Made by a program: the position numbers and the translations under genes. A DNA stretch of 64,000 bases, taken from CAIXSC01 sp046349915 (lineage in GTDB: Bacteria; Planctomycetota; Planctomycetia; Pirellulales; Pirellulaceae). The stretch is from assembly GCA_046349915.1 (NCBI GenBank), contig JAXMBL010000005.1:310001-374000 (forward strand), in the 5' to 3' direction. The notes below the pieces were generated by a model. The model made no database searches. It was not told the origin of the DNA and saw only the letters and a program-made list of their open reading frames with translations. Positions 64,000-64,000 of the stretch are shown piece by piece (position 1 is the stretch's first letter; every line of letters begins with the position of its first letter).

Positions 64000-64000
64000 C

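Overview
The window looks like a chromosomal segment of a planctomycete (Planctomycetota, Pirellula-like in style). The evidence is a DUF1559 type IV-pilin-like protein with its C-terminal HPGG...DG motif, a CRTAC1/ASPIC-UnbV beta-propeller lipoprotein, DUF1571 and NPCBM proteins, GYF_2 (DUF4339) proteins next to a Ser/Thr kinase, PQQ-like propellers, an orphan mraZ-rsmH pair with none of the usual cell-wall genes behind it, and a gram-negative lipid A block (skp-lpxC-lpxA). Gene density is high and genes lie on both strands. No rRNA, tRNA or CRISPR array was recognised. All family calls were made by reading the protein sequences; no database search was run.

Layout. 1-2.6 kb: end of a coiled-coil protein, then a minus-strand XRE-ImmA/IrrE plus truncated PIN pair, and an ATPase remnant with operator-like dyads. 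2.6-8.0 kb: a minus-strand operon of a DUF4178 zinc-ribbon protein, a Gly-rich peptide, a DUF350 membrane protein, a membrane-anchored spermidine-synthase-like protein and a Tat-exported amine-oxidase-like flavoprotein. 8.2-11.2 kb: three plus-strand genes joined by GTGA overlaps, ending in an OleB-like hydrolase. 11.3-13 kb: DUF1559 pilin-like gene and a lipoprotein. 13.4-14.0 kb: a 580-bp IS remnant with 34-bp inverted ends. 14-17 kb: TPR plus CRTAC1 lipoprotein. 17.5-20.6 kb: FtsK with an acidic tail. 20.6-24.4 kb: STAS-like protein, diheme cytochrome, truncated haemoglobin, unknown protein. 24.56-26.75 kb: a non-coding array of about nine 224-bp tandem repeats, each with a long potential hairpin. 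26.8-32 kb: nfo coupled to a GYF_2 membrane protein, a second GYF_2 protein, a small unknown and a GYF_2-kinase-GYF_2 protein. 32-34.6 kb: mraZ with a textbook MraZ operator, rsmH, and a molybdenum-carrier-like protein. 34.6-38 kb: sugar transferase, small lipoprotein, DUF1571, MBL hydrolase.

38-44.4 kb: a heavy-metal RND efflux operon with two His-rich exported proteins. 44.7-47.4 kb: glycosyltransferase and two membrane proteins. 47.6-52.6 kb: an exported FAD oxidoreductase overlapping a 901-residue fusion of FMN-binding domains, a NosR/NapH-like iron-sulfur membrane part and an ApbE flavin transferase. 52.7-54.4 kb: FHA-GAF histidine kinase. 54.9-58.3 kb: M28 peptidase with PDZ and a PQQ-like propeller protein. 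58.5-62.2 kb: skp-lpxC-lpxA-Gfo/Idh/MocA oxidoreductase. 62.5-64 kb: ABC-type permease.

Short repeats are unusually rich between genes. There are heptanucleotide arrays (AATGACC/GGTCATT, TTCTTCC), palindromes containing GACGGACT..AGTCCGTC, and GGGCAGGTT..AACCTGCCC units. One palindrome copy supplies the stop codon of a gene. The strongest candidates for less-described biology are the polyamine-type DUF4178/DUF350/SpeE/oxidase operon, the self-flavinylation fusion next to an exported FAD enzyme, and the hairpin-bearing 224-bp array.
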